Shown here in pieces: positions 8,166 to 16,612 of a stretch of 64,000 nt of DNA. The translations under genes and the position numbers were made by a program. Within the stretch, counting starts at the first letter, position 1. Each line of letters starts with the position of its first letter. A model generated the notes under the pieces. That model was not told the DNA's origin. It ran no database searches and worked only from the letters and a program-made list of their open reading frames with translations. This DNA is from Alphaproteobacteria bacterium (GTDB taxonomy: Bacteria; Pseudomonadota; Alphaproteobacteria; Acetobacterales; Acetobacteraceae), in contig JAPLOI010000009.1 in NCBI GenBank assembly GCA_026400815.1, positions 1 to 64,000 on the forward strand. The letters run 5' to 3'.

Positions 8166-8828
8166 ATGTCCCTCTCGGTTGTGATCCCGGCCCTGAACGC
8201 TGCCGCCACGCTGCCGGCCTGCATCGGCGCCCTGGCCCGCCTGCCCGGCGAGGTGGTGGTGGTGGATGGCGGCAGCACCGACGGCACCGCGGAGCTGGCC
8301 GCCCGGCTGGGCGCGCTGGTGGTGCGTGCCCCGCGCGGGCGCGGGCGCCAGATCGCGGCGGGGATAGCCGCGGCACGCGGCGAATGGCTGCTGCTGCTGC
8401 ATGCGGACACCGTGCTGGCGCCCGATTGGGCGGCCGCCGCCTATCCCCACATGGCGCGGGACCCTGGGCGGGCGGCCTACTTCCGCTTCACGCTGGATGG
8501 CGAGGAGCCGCAGGCACGGCGGCTGGAACGGATGGTCGCCTGGCGCTGCCGCCGCTTCGGCCTGCCCTATGGCGACCAGGGGTTGCTGGTGGCGCGCCCA
8601 CTGCTGGAAGAGGTCGGCGGCATGCGCGACCTGCCGTTGATGGAGGATGTGGACCTGGTGCGGCGCATCGGCCGCGCCCGGCTGGTGCAACTGCCCGCCG
8701 ATGCCGTCACCTCCGCCGCGAAATGGCGCCGCGACGGCTGGACCGCACGTTCCGCGCGCAATCTGGGCTGCCTCAGCCTGTATTTCCTGGGCGTCCCGCC
8801 CCGGCTGATCGCGCGGCTCTATGGCTAA
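8166..8828 (+). CDS. TIGR04283-type family 2 glycosyltransferase
   Basis: 220 residues with a GT-A fold. It shows the N-terminal SVVIPALNAAATL, the DGGSTDGT nucleotide-binding motif, and LLLHADT in place of the usual DxD. The central PYGDQGLLV and the PLMEDVDLVRR segment hold the likely catalytic acidic residues. Proteins of this type usually pair with a DUF2064/TIGR04282 partner, exactly as here: the next gene starts inside this one (8 nt overlap), so the two are coupled. The pair has been associated with arsenosugar or other glycolipid-like products, but no arsenic genes are visible here, so the substrate is open. Confidence 0.82.
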   Translation: MSLSVVIPALNAAATLPACIGALARLPGEVVVVDGGSTDGTAELAARLGALVVRAPRGRGRQIAAGIAAARGEWLLLLHADTVLAPDWAAAAYPHMARDPGRAAYFRFTLDGEEPQARRLERMVAWRCRRFGLPYGDQGLLVARPLLEEVGGMRDLPLMEDVDLVRRIGRARLVQLPADAVTSAAKWRRDGWTARSARNLGCLSLYFLGVPPRLIARLYG

Positions 8829-9414
8829 AGACACCGTGTTCGTCTTCACCCGGGCTCCCCGCCTGGGCCGGGTGAAGCGCCGCCTCGCGCGCGAGATCGG
8901 CGACCGGGCCGCCCTGCGCTTCCACCTCGCCGCGCTGCACCGCCTGGTCCGCGATCTCGCGCACAACCGCCGCTTCCGCACCGTGCTCGCCGTCACCGGC
9001 GGGTTCATCCCCGGCCTGCGCGGCGTGCCACGCGTGGAGCAGGGGCCAGGAGACCTCGGCGCACGGATGGCCCGGGTGCTGGCACTGTCCCGCCGCGCGG
9101 TGATCGTCGGCAGCGACATCCCCCGGGCCAGTGCCGAGGACGCGCTGGCCGCCTTCGCGGCGCTGGGCCGGGCGGATGCGGTGTTCGGGCCGGCAGCCGA
9201 TGGCGGCTACTGGCTGGTGGGCTTTGGGCCCAAACGGGTGGCGAGGCCCTTCGCCGGGGTGCGCTGGTCCACGGAACATGCGCTGGCGGATACGCTGGCC
9301 AACTTTGGCGGGCGGAAAGTGGCCAGGCTACGGACGCTGAGCGATGTGGATACCGTCGAAGATTACAAGAAAGAATATTCGTTTTTGAAAAAAAGAACCA
9401 AAAAACTTTCATGA
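8821..9414 (+). CDS. TIGR04282/DUF2064 glycosyltransferase-like protein
   Basis: 197 residues. The N-terminus VFVFTRAPRLGRVKRRLA matches the DUF2064 nucleotidyltransferase-like fold. The internal GSDIPRASAEDALAAF and FGPAADGGYWLVGF motifs are diagnostic. It overlaps the GT2 gene by 8 nt and almost certainly works with its product. The C-terminus is odd: the last ~12 residues (SFLKKRTKKLS) are encoded by the A-module of the dispersed repeat that begins at 9378, and the repeat supplies the stop codon. The ancestral C-terminus was therefore probably replaced or extended by the element. Confidence 0.82.
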   Translation: MAKDTVFVFTRAPRLGRVKRRLAREIGDRAALRFHLAALHRLVRDLAHNRRFRTVLAVTGGFIPGLRGVPRVEQGPGDLGARMARVLALSRRAVIVGSDIPRASAEDALAAFAALGRADAVFGPAADGGYWLVGFGPKRVARPFAGVRWSTEHALADTLANFGGRKVARLRTLSDVDTVEDYKKEYSFLKKRTKKLS

Positions 9415-9503
9415 CTTCGAGGTGGGAAGATCCGATCTCTCCGCCTCAAACGAATGAAGTCTTTTTTGCTTCTTTTTTCTTCAGAAAAAAGAAGACCCTT
9501 CCT
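9378..9503 (+). repeat. Dispersed terminator-like repeat, composite copy (A-arm-B)
   Basis: The A-module spans 9378-9409 (TTCGTTTTTGAAAAAAAG then AACCAAAAAACTTT). The B-module spans 9457-9503 (GTCTTTTTTGCTTC, TTTTTTCTTC, AGAAAAAAGAAGA). Between them are partly complementary arms (TTCGAGGTGG / CCGCCTCAAACGAA). It sits between convergent genes. Its left end overlaps the upstream coding end and its right end abuts the moaB stop, consistent with termination in both directions. Confidence 0.75.
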
Positions 9504-10049
9504 TCACTCCGCCGCCTTCAGATGCTCCTGCAATCTTGGCATCAGCTCCACCAGGTTGCACGGCCGGTGCCGGTTATCCAGCTGCCAGACCAGGATATCG
9601 TCCCACCCGTCCTTCACCGCGCCGGTGCTGCCGGGCAGGGCGAACAGATAGGTACCCCCGGCCACGCCGCCGATCGCGCGGGACTGGATCGTGGAGGTGC
9701 CGATCTTCTGGTAGCTGAGCATGCGGAACAGCTCGCCGAACCCTTCGATGCGCTTTTCCAGCACGCGGTCAAAGGCTTCCGGCGTCACGTCCCGGCCGGT
9801 GATCCCGGTGCCGCCGGTGGTGATCACCACGTCCACGGCCGGGTCGGCGATCCAGCGGCGCAGATGGGCTTCGATCAGGTCCGGCTCGTCCTTCTCGATC
9901 GCACGCTCGGCCACGCGGTGGCCGGCCTTACCGATGCGCTCGGCCAGCGTGGCGCCCGAGGTATCGGTCTCCAGCGTGCGCGTGTCCGATACCGTGAGCA
10001 CGGCGATGTTCACGGGCAGGAAGGGGCGGGATTCGTCGAGCTTGGCCAT
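9504..10049 (-). CDS. moaB: Molybdenum cofactor biosynthesis protein MoaB/MogA type
   Basis: 181 residues of the MoCF_biosynth (MPT-binding) fold. Hallmarks are the N-terminal [12 protein letters not shown], the [16 protein letters not shown] motif that binds molybdopterin, and [14 protein letters not shown] near the C-terminus. MoaB/MogA proteins act in adenylylation of molybdopterin before Mo insertion. Start ATG at 10049 with GGGGAG about 6 nt upstream. Its stop directly abuts the B-module of the repeat at 9457-9503. The lytic transglycosylase gene ends 30 nt upstream on the same strand. No other moa genes are nearby. Confidence 0.88.
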   Translation of the reverse strand: MAKLDESRPFLPVNIAVLTVSDTRTLETDTSGATLAERIGKAGHRVAERAIEKDEPDLIEAHLRRWIADPAVDVVITTGGTGITGRDVTPEAFDRVLEKRIEGFGELFRMLSYQKIGTSTIQSRAIGGVAGGTYLFALPGSTGAVKDGWDDILVWQLDNRHRPCNLVELMPRLQEHLKAAE

Positions 10050-10078
10050 GGTGGCACTCCCCTGGGGCGGGGCCTGTA

Positions 10079-11938
10079 TCAGTGGAGCGTGGCCGCCGCG
10101 GTGCTGTCCCAAGCGTAGCGCGGCCAGGCGCCGGCGGCCAGTTCGTCGAGCGAGGGCGTGGGCAGGCCGAGGCGGTTGGCATAGAGCCAGGTATGCGCCA
10201 GCACGCGCGGCACGAAGGCGCGGGTCTCATCCACCGGGATGGCCTCCAGGAACAGGAACGGGTCGCCCTGGTCGCGGATGGCGGCCCCCCAGCGGGAGAA
10301 GGCGCCGGGGCCGGTGTTGTAGCTGGCGAGCAGGCGCAGCTTGTCGCCGCTCACGATATCGATCGCAGCTAAGAAATTGAGGTAGCGCTGGCCCAGGCTG
10401 AGGTTCACGGCGGGGTCGTGCAGGGCCGGCAGGCGCTCAGAATCCTCGGCCAGCCCGGCCAGGAAACGGGCGGTGCCGGGCATGATCTGCATCAGCCCGC
10501 GCGCCCCGGCGGGGGAGACGGCGGCGGCATCGAAGTTCGATTCGATGCGCGCGATGGCATAGACCAGCGCGGGATCGGTGGTGAAGCCGCCGGCGGGGCG
10601 CAGGCGCGGCACGGCGAAGCGGGTGCGGTCGCGCGGGCGGCCATCGGCGGCCTCGGCCAGTTCGGCGAGCTGGGCGGCCAGGGCGGGCAGCCCAGCGCGT
10701 TCGGCCACCAGCATCACGGCGCGGGTAAGGCCGGGGGAGGCCTGGGCCTCGGGCCAGAGCAGGCGGAGCTCCGCCTCGGCCCGGTCGCCCTGGCCGATCT
10801 GCAGCAGGGCAAAGGCGCGCAGCCCGGCGGGGTGGGCGGCCACGGCCTCGATATCCGCCTCGCCCAGGGTTTCGCGGGGCAGGGGATCGCCGTCGAGCGA
10901 AAGGCCGAGCATCCGCCGGGCCAGCAGGCCGTGGAACGTGCGCGGCTGCTGGGCGGCGCGGGAGAGCCAGAGGCGATGCGCGCCCTCCTCGCCAAGCCGC
11001 AATTGGGCGCGGGCGGCCCAGAAGGCGGCGGCGGCGCGCTGGGCCGGGGTGGCGACATCGGCGTTCCAGGCCAGGCGGAACATGTCCCTCGCATCGGGGA
11101 TGCGGCCCGTGCGCCAGGCGGCCAGGCCAGCCCAGTGGCCAGGCAGGGCAACCGTGACGCAGCTGGGCGATTCGGCGCGCTGGCATGCCTCGGCGCCGGT
11201 GGCGGCAATGTCCCATGCCTCCTTGTCCCGGTTCAGGGCGAACAGGATCTGGGCGGCCTCGCCGCGCAGCAGGGCGGCATAGCCCGGCGGCAGGGGGCCG
11301 GCGGAGCGGATGGCGCGGGCGGCGGCGCCGGTGGGGCCGCTACGGGCGGCGTCGCGCACCACACGGTCGATCTCCGGCAGGCGGGCCAGGCGACGGCCGG
11401 CCGGCTCGGTTTCCTCAGGGATCGGCGCGGGGTCGGCCCAGGAGAGGGTGGCGAGCACGGGGGCGGCGGGAATGGCGGTGCCACGCGCGAGGCGGCGCTT
11501 CAGCAGGGCATGGATCGCCGGCGCGTCGGGCAGGGTGGGCCAGCGCACCAGCCAGGCCTGGAGGTCCTCGGCAGAGGTGCGGGTATGCGGGCCCAGATGC
11601 CGGTCGGCCAGGAGATGGCCGTGGAGTTCCTGCACCAGCGGGGTTTCGAGGTCGAGATGCAGGGCCTGGCGCACCGCCTCGGCAATGTCGCCGCGGGCCT
11701 GCAGCGCGAACAGCCGGCGCAGCCGGGCAGCCTCGCTGGGCGGCAGGGGCTGCAACAGGGAGGCGCCGCCGGCGCCAGGGCCGTAGAGGGACACGCGGGG
11801 CACGGCGAGCGCCGTATCCTCGTTGGGCTGGGCTTGTGCATACGCCTTCGGCACCGCAGAAGCGGCGAACACCGCGGCACCGAGCATCAAGGCCCGGGCG
11901 GCGGGAAGGCGGGAGAACGTAGGTCCGATCCCTCGCAT
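10079..11938 (-). CDS. slt: Soluble lytic murein transglycosylase
   Basis: 619 residues. The signal peptide is in the first ~45 residues (...[20 protein letters not shown], cut after AYAQA). A long Ala/Leu/Arg-rich superhelical region follows, then a C-terminal GH23 domain. The catalytic Glu is E466 in IARIESNFD, followed by [16 protein letters not shown] and [14 protein letters not shown]. Slt enzymes cleave the MurNAc-GlcNAc bond of periplasmic peptidoglycan and form 1,6-anhydroMurNAc. The ATG at 11938 with AGGGG 4 nt upstream is preferred to an in-frame ATG at 11977. A hairpin-forming inverted repeat lies in the leader (11950-11979). Confidence 0.88.
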   Translation of the reverse strand: MRGIGPTFSRLPAARALMLGAAVFAASAVPKAYAQAQPNEDTALAVPRVSLYGPGAGGASLLQPLPPSEAARLRRLFALQARGDIAEAVRQALHLDLETPLVQELHGHLLADRHLGPHTRTSAEDLQAWLVRWPTLPDAPAIHALLKRRLARGTAIPAAPVLATLSWADPAPIPEETEPAGRRLARLPEIDRVVRDAARSGPTGAAARAIRSAGPLPPGYAALLRGEAAQILFALNRDKEAWDIAATGAEACQRAESPSCVTVALPGHWAGLAAWRTGRIPDARDMFRLAWNADVATPAQRAAAAFWAARAQLRLGEEGAHRLWLSRAAQQPRTFHGLLARRMLGLSLDGDPLPRETLGEADIEAVAAHPAGLRAFALLQIGQGDRAEAELRLLWPEAQASPGLTRAVMLVAERAGLPALAAQLAELAEAADGRPRDRTRFAVPRLRPAGGFTTDPALVYAIARIESNFDAAAVSPAGARGLMQIMPGTARFLAGLAEDSERLPALHDPAVNLSLGQRYLNFLAAIDIVSGDKLRLLASYNTGPGAFSRWGAAIRDQGDPFLFLEAIPVDETRAFVPRVLAHTWLYANRLGLPTPSLDELAAGAWPRYAWDSTAAATLH

Positions 11939-11949
11939 GCCCCTGGAAT

Positions 11950-11979
11950 AGGTGTTGGAAAGGCAATCCTTCAACACCT
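11950..11979. promoter_or_regulatory. Hairpin in the slt leader
   Basis: AGGTGTTG (11950-11957) pairs with CAACACCT (11972-11979), and an inner AAGG/CCTT closes a CAAT loop, with a 2-nt bulge. It begins about 11 nt upstream of the slt start codon and includes sequence next to its ribosome-binding site, so it could affect initiation. A role is inferred only. Confidence 0.35.
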
Positions 11980-12060
11980 ACAAATGGGACACGGATGCCC
12001 GTTTGAGACGGGCCGTTGTCAATCAGTTGTTTACGAAGCTGTGTGACGAGTAAGGTTTAT

Positions 12061-12855
12061 TCACGTTTCGTCGAGGGTGCGGCGCAGCAACACCAGATCG
12101 GCCCAGGCCTCCCGCTTGGCGCCTGGGGTGCGCAGCAGATAGGCCGGATGCAGCGTGGGCAGGGCGGGCAGGGGGGCTTCGAGCCCCGGCACCTGCACCC
12201 GTACCCATTTCCCGCGCGAGCGCAGGATCCCGGCCGGGTTGCCGGTGAGCGCCTTGGCCGAGAGGCCGCCAACCAGAACCAGGCGCTTCGGCCGCACCAG
12301 CGCAATCTGGCGATACAGGAACGGCAGGCAGGCCTGCACCTCCGCATCCGTGGGCGTGCGGTTGCCCGGCGGGCGCCAGAAAACCACGTTGGTGATCAGG
12401 CACTTGGTGCGGTCCAGCCCGATGCTGGCCAGCATGCGATCGAGCAACTGGCCGGATTTGCCGACGAAGGGCTTGCCGGCGCGGTCCTCATCGGCCCCCG
12501 GGCCCTCGCCGATCAGCATCAGCTCGGTCTCGGGGTTGCCGTCGTTGAACACCAGGTTGGTGGCGGTGGCCGAAAGCGGGCAGCCATCGAACGCAGCCAG
12601 GGCGGCGCGCAGTTCCTCCAGCGTGCTGCAGGCGGCGGCGATGTCGCGCGCGCGCTCGGCCTGGGCCATGCCGGGCACCGGCAGGATGGCGGGCTGGGAC
12701 GGCGCGGGGCGCATGGGCTGCGCGGCGGGGCGCGCGGCCGGTGGCGGGGCAGGGGCGCGCGGCGGCGGCGCGGCGAGGCGGTCCAGCGGAAGATCCGCCA
12801 GCGCCTCGTCGGCTCCCCATTCGATCTGCAGGCGCAGCGCCTCGAGCACGTCCAT
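12061..12855 (-). CDS. udg: Uracil-DNA glycosylase, family 4 type
   Basis: 264 residues. An Ala/Pro-rich N-terminal stretch (30-70) precedes the catalytic domain, with motif 1 as [10 protein letters not shown] (116-125), GKPFVG (127-132), [16 protein letters not shown], and the C-terminal [11 protein letters not shown] motif. C76, C92, C152 and C176 are candidates for the 4Fe-4S ligands of this family. The enzyme removes uracil from DNA in base excision repair. The ATG at 12855 is chosen because the upstream in-frame extension to 12975 is not conserved-looking. It is divergent from the ETF-QO gene and upstream of slt on the same strand, 122 nt away. Confidence 0.85.
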   Translation of the reverse strand: MDVLEALRLQIEWGADEALADLPLDRLAAPPPRAPAPPPAARPAAQPMRPAPSQPAILPVPGMAQAERARDIAAACSTLEELRAALAAFDGCPLSATATNLVFNDGNPETELMLIGEGPGADEDRAGKPFVGKSGQLLDRMLASIGLDRTKCLITNVVFWRPPGNRTPTDAEVQACLPFLYRQIALVRPKRLVLVGGLSAKALTGNPAGILRSRGKWVRVQVPGLEAPLPALPTLHPAYLLRTPGAKREAWADLVLLRRTLDET

Positions 12856-12984
12856 GGTCGCATTGTAGCCCGGCGAGCGGATTTTGCGCATTCCTGCGTC
12901 TGTCCGTAATTTGAAGGCAGGCCCATATTGCGGGCAGTGATGATTCGGCCGGCGGGCGGCGGTTTGCCGGACCAAGGAGGATGC

Positions 12985-14625
12985 ATGTCAGACGCAGCTG
13001 CGCGCGAGCAGATGGAATTCGATGTCGTGATCGTCGGCGCCGGGCCTTCCGGCTTGGCCGCGGCGATCCGGCTGAAACAGCTCGCCCCCGATGCCGCGGT
13101 GTGCGTGGTGGAGAAAGGCGGCGAGGTCGGCGCGCATATCCTCTCCGGCGCGATCATCGAGCCGCGGGCGCTGGATGAGTTGCTGCCGGATTGGCGCACC
13201 AGCGATGGCCTGCCTGAGATGACCCCGGCCGGGACGGACAAGTTCCTGTACCTCACGCCGGTGGCCGATATCCGCCTGCCGACGCCGCCCACGATGCACA
13301 ACCACGGCAACTACATCACCTCGCTGGGCAACGTATGCCGCTGGCTGGGCACGCAGGCCGAGGCGCTGGGGGTGGAGATCTACCCGGGCTTCGCCGCCGC
13401 CGAGGTGCTGGAGGAAGATGGCCGCGTGGTGGGCATCGCCACCGGCGACATGGGCATCACCCGCGAGGGCGAGCAGGGGCCGAACTACGCCCCCGGCATG
13501 GAGCTGCGCGCCCGCTACACCATCTTCGCCGAGGGCTGCCGCGGCTCGCTGACCAAGAAGCTGCTGGAGCGCTACAATCTGCGCGAGGGGCGAGACCCGC
13601 AGACCTACGGCATTGGGATCAAGGAGCTGTGGGAGATCCCGGCCGAGAACCACAAGCCCGGCCTGGTGATCCATACCATCGGCTGGCCGGTGGATAGCGA
13701 CACCTATGGCGGCTCCTTCCTCTATCACTGGGGAAAGAACCTGGTGAGCTACGGCTATGTGGTGGGGCTGGACTACACCAACCCGTACCTCTCGCCGTTC
13801 GAGGAGATGCAGCGGCTGAAGACGCATCCTTCCATGCGGCCGCATTTCGAGGGCGGGCGCCGCATCGCCTATGGCGCGCGCGCCATCAGCGAAGGCGGCA
13901 TCCAGAGCCTGCCGAAGCTGACCTTCCCCGGCGGCTGCCTGGTGGGCGACACGGCCGGGTTCCTGAACGTGCCGAAGATCAAGGGCACGCACACGGCGAT
14001 GAAGTCCGGCATGCTGGCCGCCGAAGCCGTGGCGCTGTGCCTGGCCGATGAGAGCAACCCGGCGGAGCCCGCCACCTACGAGGAAGCCTTCCGCGAAAGC
14101 TGGCTGCACGACGAGTTGCAGAAGGTGCGCAACATCCGGCCGAGCTTCGCCAAGTGGGGCCTGTTCGGCGGGCTTGCCAGCTCCGCCGTGGATGCCCTGC
14201 TGTTCCGCGGCCGCGCCCCCTGGACGCTGCATCACCCGCACCCCGACCACACCACGCTGAAGACGGCGGCAGTGAGCACGCCGATCGAATACCCCAAGCC
14301 GGACGGCAAGGTGACCTTCGACCGCAACTCCTCGGTGTTCATCAGCAACACCAACCACGAGGAGAACCAGCCGGTGCACCTTCAGCTGCGCGACCCCGCC
14401 AAGGCGATCGCGGTGAACTGGGACAAGTACCGCAGCCCGGAAACCCGCTACTGCCCGGCCGGCGTGTACGAGATCGTGGGCGCCGAAGAAGGGAACCCGA
14501 AGCTGCAGATCAACGCGCAGAACTGCGTGCACTGCAAAACCTGCGACATCAAGGACCCGACGCAGAACATCGACTGGGCCACGCCCGAAGGTGGCGGCGG
14601 GCCGGCTTATCCCGGCGGGATGTGA
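12985..14625 (+). CDS. Electron transfer flavoprotein-ubiquinone oxidoreductase
   Basis: 546 residues, the usual length. The FAD-binding motif is GAGPSG (18-23). A central domain includes [17 protein letters not shown] and [18 protein letters not shown]. The C-terminal 4Fe-4S cluster uses C490, C514, C517 and C520 ([13 protein letters not shown]). The enzyme sits on the inner membrane and passes electrons from ETF (acyl-CoA and amino-acid dehydrogenases, and sarcosine or dimethylglycine oxidation in some organisms) to ubiquinone. AAGGAGG lies about 6 nt before the ATG at 12985. A composite terminator-like repeat follows the stop within 5 nt. Confidence 0.93.
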   Translation: MSDAAAREQMEFDVVIVGAGPSGLAAAIRLKQLAPDAAVCVVEKGGEVGAHILSGAIIEPRALDELLPDWRTSDGLPEMTPAGTDKFLYLTPVADIRLPTPPTMHNHGNYITSLGNVCRWLGTQAEALGVEIYPGFAAAEVLEEDGRVVGIATGDMGITREGEQGPNYAPGMELRARYTIFAEGCRGSLTKKLLERYNLREGRDPQTYGIGIKELWEIPAENHKPGLVIHTIGWPVDSDTYGGSFLYHWGKNLVSYGYVVGLDYTNPYLSPFEEMQRLKTHPSMRPHFEGGRRIAYGARAISEGGIQSLPKLTFPGGCLVGDTAGFLNVPKIKGTHTAMKSGMLAAEAVALCLADESNPAEPATYEEAFRESWLHDELQKVRNIRPSFAKWGLFGGLASSAVDALLFRGRAPWTLHHPHPDHTTLKTAAVSTPIEYPKPDGKVTFDRNSSVFISNTNHEENQPVHLQLRDPAKAIAVNWDKYRSPETRYCPAGVYEIVGAEEGNPKLQINAQNCVHCKTCDIKDPTQNIDWATPEGGGGPAYPGGM

Positions 14626-14629
14626 AGCG

Positions 14630-14754
14630 GTTCTCTTTTGAAAAAAAGAACCAAAAAACTTTTATTTGCTTGCGCCCGTGCCAGACCGGCTGAACGAGGC
14701 GCAAGTGAATAAAGTCTTTTTGCTTCTTTTTCTTCAAAAAAAGGAGAGCCTTCC
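14630..14754 (+). repeat. Dispersed terminator-like repeat, composite copy (A-arm-B)
   Basis: A-module 14630-14663; arms ATTTGCTTGCGCC and GGCGCAAGTGAAT (11 of 13 positions complementary); B-module 14711-14754, with shortened T and A runs. It lies 5 nt after the ETF-QO stop, between two co-directional genes. Confidence 0.75.
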
Positions 14755-14973
14755 TTGCTTGAGGAGCCGATGCCGGCGGAATGGGATCGCTGCCCACCGT
14801 CGGGGCGGTGATGGAGACAGTTTCGCTGGTGCCCGGCGCATTGCTGCGCCTGGGTGGGGCCGCAACCCACGCGCGCAGCACCATTGTAGTGATGCGGGTG
14901 CGGCGTATGGTATCATCCGCAACCGTAGGCCGGCCGTGATGCCGGTGCGCACAGACCGCGAGGAACGGACACG
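14755..14973 (+). promoter_or_regulatory. Upstream region of the monooxygenase gene with a possible promoter
   Basis: 219 nt without a gene. A plausible sigma-70-like pair is TTGTAG (14885-14890), a 16-nt spacer, then TATGGT (14907-14912), about 60 nt before the ATG. The leader ends in GAGGAACGGACACG, which supplies GAGGA as ribosome-binding site. Confidence 0.35.
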
Positions 14974-16479
14974 ATGAACGACACCGCCACGATTGCCGTC
15001 CGGCCGCCCGTGCAGGCGGCGGAGCATTTCGACGTTCTGATCGTCGGCGCCGGCATCTCCGGCATCGGCGGCGCCTACCACCTGCAGCAGCAATGCCCCG
15101 GCACCAGCTACGTGATCCTGGAAATGCAGGACAATTTCGGCGGCACCTGGTGGACGCACAAATATCCCGGCATCCGCTCCGACAGCGACCTCTACACCTT
15201 CGGCTACCGCTTCAAGCCCTGGGTTGGCCCGCCGATCGCCACCGCTGAGGAAATCCGCACCTATATGGGCGACGTGATCGCGGAGAACGGCATCGGCCAG
15301 CACATCCGCTACCACCACCGCATCGGCAACGCCTCCTGGTCCAGCGCCACCAAGCGCTGGACGGTGCAGGCCACCAACACGCAAACAGGCGAGGCGCGCG
15401 CCTTCACCTGCAACTTCCTCTACATGTGCCAGGGCTACTACAACCACGACGAGGGCTACACGCCCGAGTGGGCCGGCATGGAGAACTTCAAGGGCCAGAT
15501 GATCCACCCGATGAAGTGGCCGGAGGATCTCGACTACACCGGCAAGAAAGTGGTCGTCATCGGCTCCGGCGCCACGGCGGCCACGCTGATCCCGGCCATG
15601 GCCGAGAAGGCCGGCCACATCACCATGCTGCAGCGCTCCCCCACCTTCTTCCGCACCGGCCGCAACGCGATCGAGATTGCCGACGAGCTGCGTAAGCTGA
15701 AGGTGGACGAGATGTGGGTGCACGAGATCGTGCGCCGCAAGATCACCTATGAAGGCGCCGCCTTCACCCAGCGCTGCCTGGATGAGCCGGAAAAGGTGCG
15801 CGAAGACCTGCTGGGCATGGTCACCGCCGTGCTGGGCACAGACTACGACATCGAGAAGCACTTCAACCCCAAATACCGCCCGTGGCAGCAGCGCATCGCC
15901 TTCATCCCCGATGCCGACCTGTTCAAGGGCATCGCATCAGGCAAGGCCAGCGTCGTCACCGACGAGATCGAGCGCTTCACCCAGGGCGGCATCGAGCTGA
16001 AAAGCGGCGAGGTGCTGGAGGCCGACATCGTCGTCACCGCCACCGGCTTCCACATGAGCGTGATGGGCGGCATCACCTTCGAGGTGGACGGCAAGCCGGT
16101 CGATTGGTCGGAGACGATCACCTATCGCGGCATGATGTTCACCGGCGTGCCCAACCTGGTGTGGGTGTTCGGCTATTTCCGCGCCAGCTGGACCCTGCGG
16201 GCCGACATGGTGGGCGATTTCGTCTGCCGCCTGCTGAACCACATGAAGACCACCGGCACCCAGCAGGTGGAAGTGGGCCTGCGCGACGAAGACCGGGATA
16301 TGAAGGTCCTGCCCTGGATCGACGAGGACAACTTCAACCCGAACTACCTGAAGCGTTCCCTGCACCTGCTACCGAAGCGTGGCGACAAGAAGGACTGGGC
16401 CCACACCCAGGACTACTGGAACGAAAAGGAAGAGTTCCCGAAGCTGGACCTCACCGACACGGCGTTCCACTACGCCTGA
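14974..16479 (+). CDS. Flavin-containing monooxygenase, Baeyer-Villiger type
   Basis: 501 residues. It has two Rossmann dinucleotide motifs, GAGISG (25-30, FAD) and GSGATA (197-202, NADPH). Between them is FKGQMIHPMKWP (172-183), which fits the FxGxxxHxxxW fingerprint of Baeyer-Villiger/FMO monooxygenases. The FGGTWW segment after the first motif is also typical. Such enzymes insert oxygen into ketones or oxidise heteroatoms; the substrate is not inferable. The gene stands alone between a terminator-like repeat and a clear downstream hairpin (16504-16531), so it is probably monocistronic. Confidence 0.85.
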   Translation: MNDTATIAVRPPVQAAEHFDVLIVGAGISGIGGAYHLQQQCPGTSYVILEMQDNFGGTWWTHKYPGIRSDSDLYTFGYRFKPWVGPPIATAEEIRTYMGDVIAENGIGQHIRYHHRIGNASWSSATKRWTVQATNTQTGEARAFTCNFLYMCQGYYNHDEGYTPEWAGMENFKGQMIHPMKWPEDLDYTGKKVVVIGSGATAATLIPAMAEKAGHITMLQRSPTFFRTGRNAIEIADELRKLKVDEMWVHEIVRRKITYEGAAFTQRCLDEPEKVREDLLGMVTAVLGTDYDIEKHFNPKYRPWQQRIAFIPDADLFKGIASGKASVVTDEIERFTQGGIELKSGEVLEADIVVTATGFHMSVMGGITFEVDGKPVDWSETITYRGMMFTGVPNLVWVFGYFRASWTLRADMVGDFVCRLLNHMKTTGTQQVEVGLRDEDRDMKVLPWIDEDNFNPNYLKRSLHLLPKRGDKKDWAHTQDYWNEKEEFPKLDLTDTAFHYA

Positions 16480-16503
16480 ACGGCCAGCCGGGATGAATGA
16501 AGC

Positions 16504-16531
16504 AAAGGGCGGTGCTTCGGCGCCGCCCTTT
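16504..16531 (+). terminator. Rho-independent-like terminator of the monooxygenase gene
   Basis: Stem AAAGGGCGGTGC / GCGCCGCCCTTT with one T-G wobble closes a TTCG tetraloop, followed by a short T-containing run (TTTCTCGTT). Confidence 0.6.
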
Positions 16532-16612
16532 CTCGTTCCGGGCCCGCCACGGGCGATGGCGGGGCGGGTGGGTGGCGTGGCATGCTGGGGTCTGGATACG
16601 AGGGTTGCCCCG

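Noticed and set aside
12988-14532. A 514-codon minus-strand open frame within the ETF-QO gene
   Set aside because: ETF-QO is unmistakable on the plus strand; the antisense product is Gly/Ala/His-rich without motifs.
14640-14760. Small proteins with FFEKKNQKTF or [10 protein letters not shown] peptides at several sites
   Set aside because: They are translations of the dispersed hairpin repeat in various frames, not genes.
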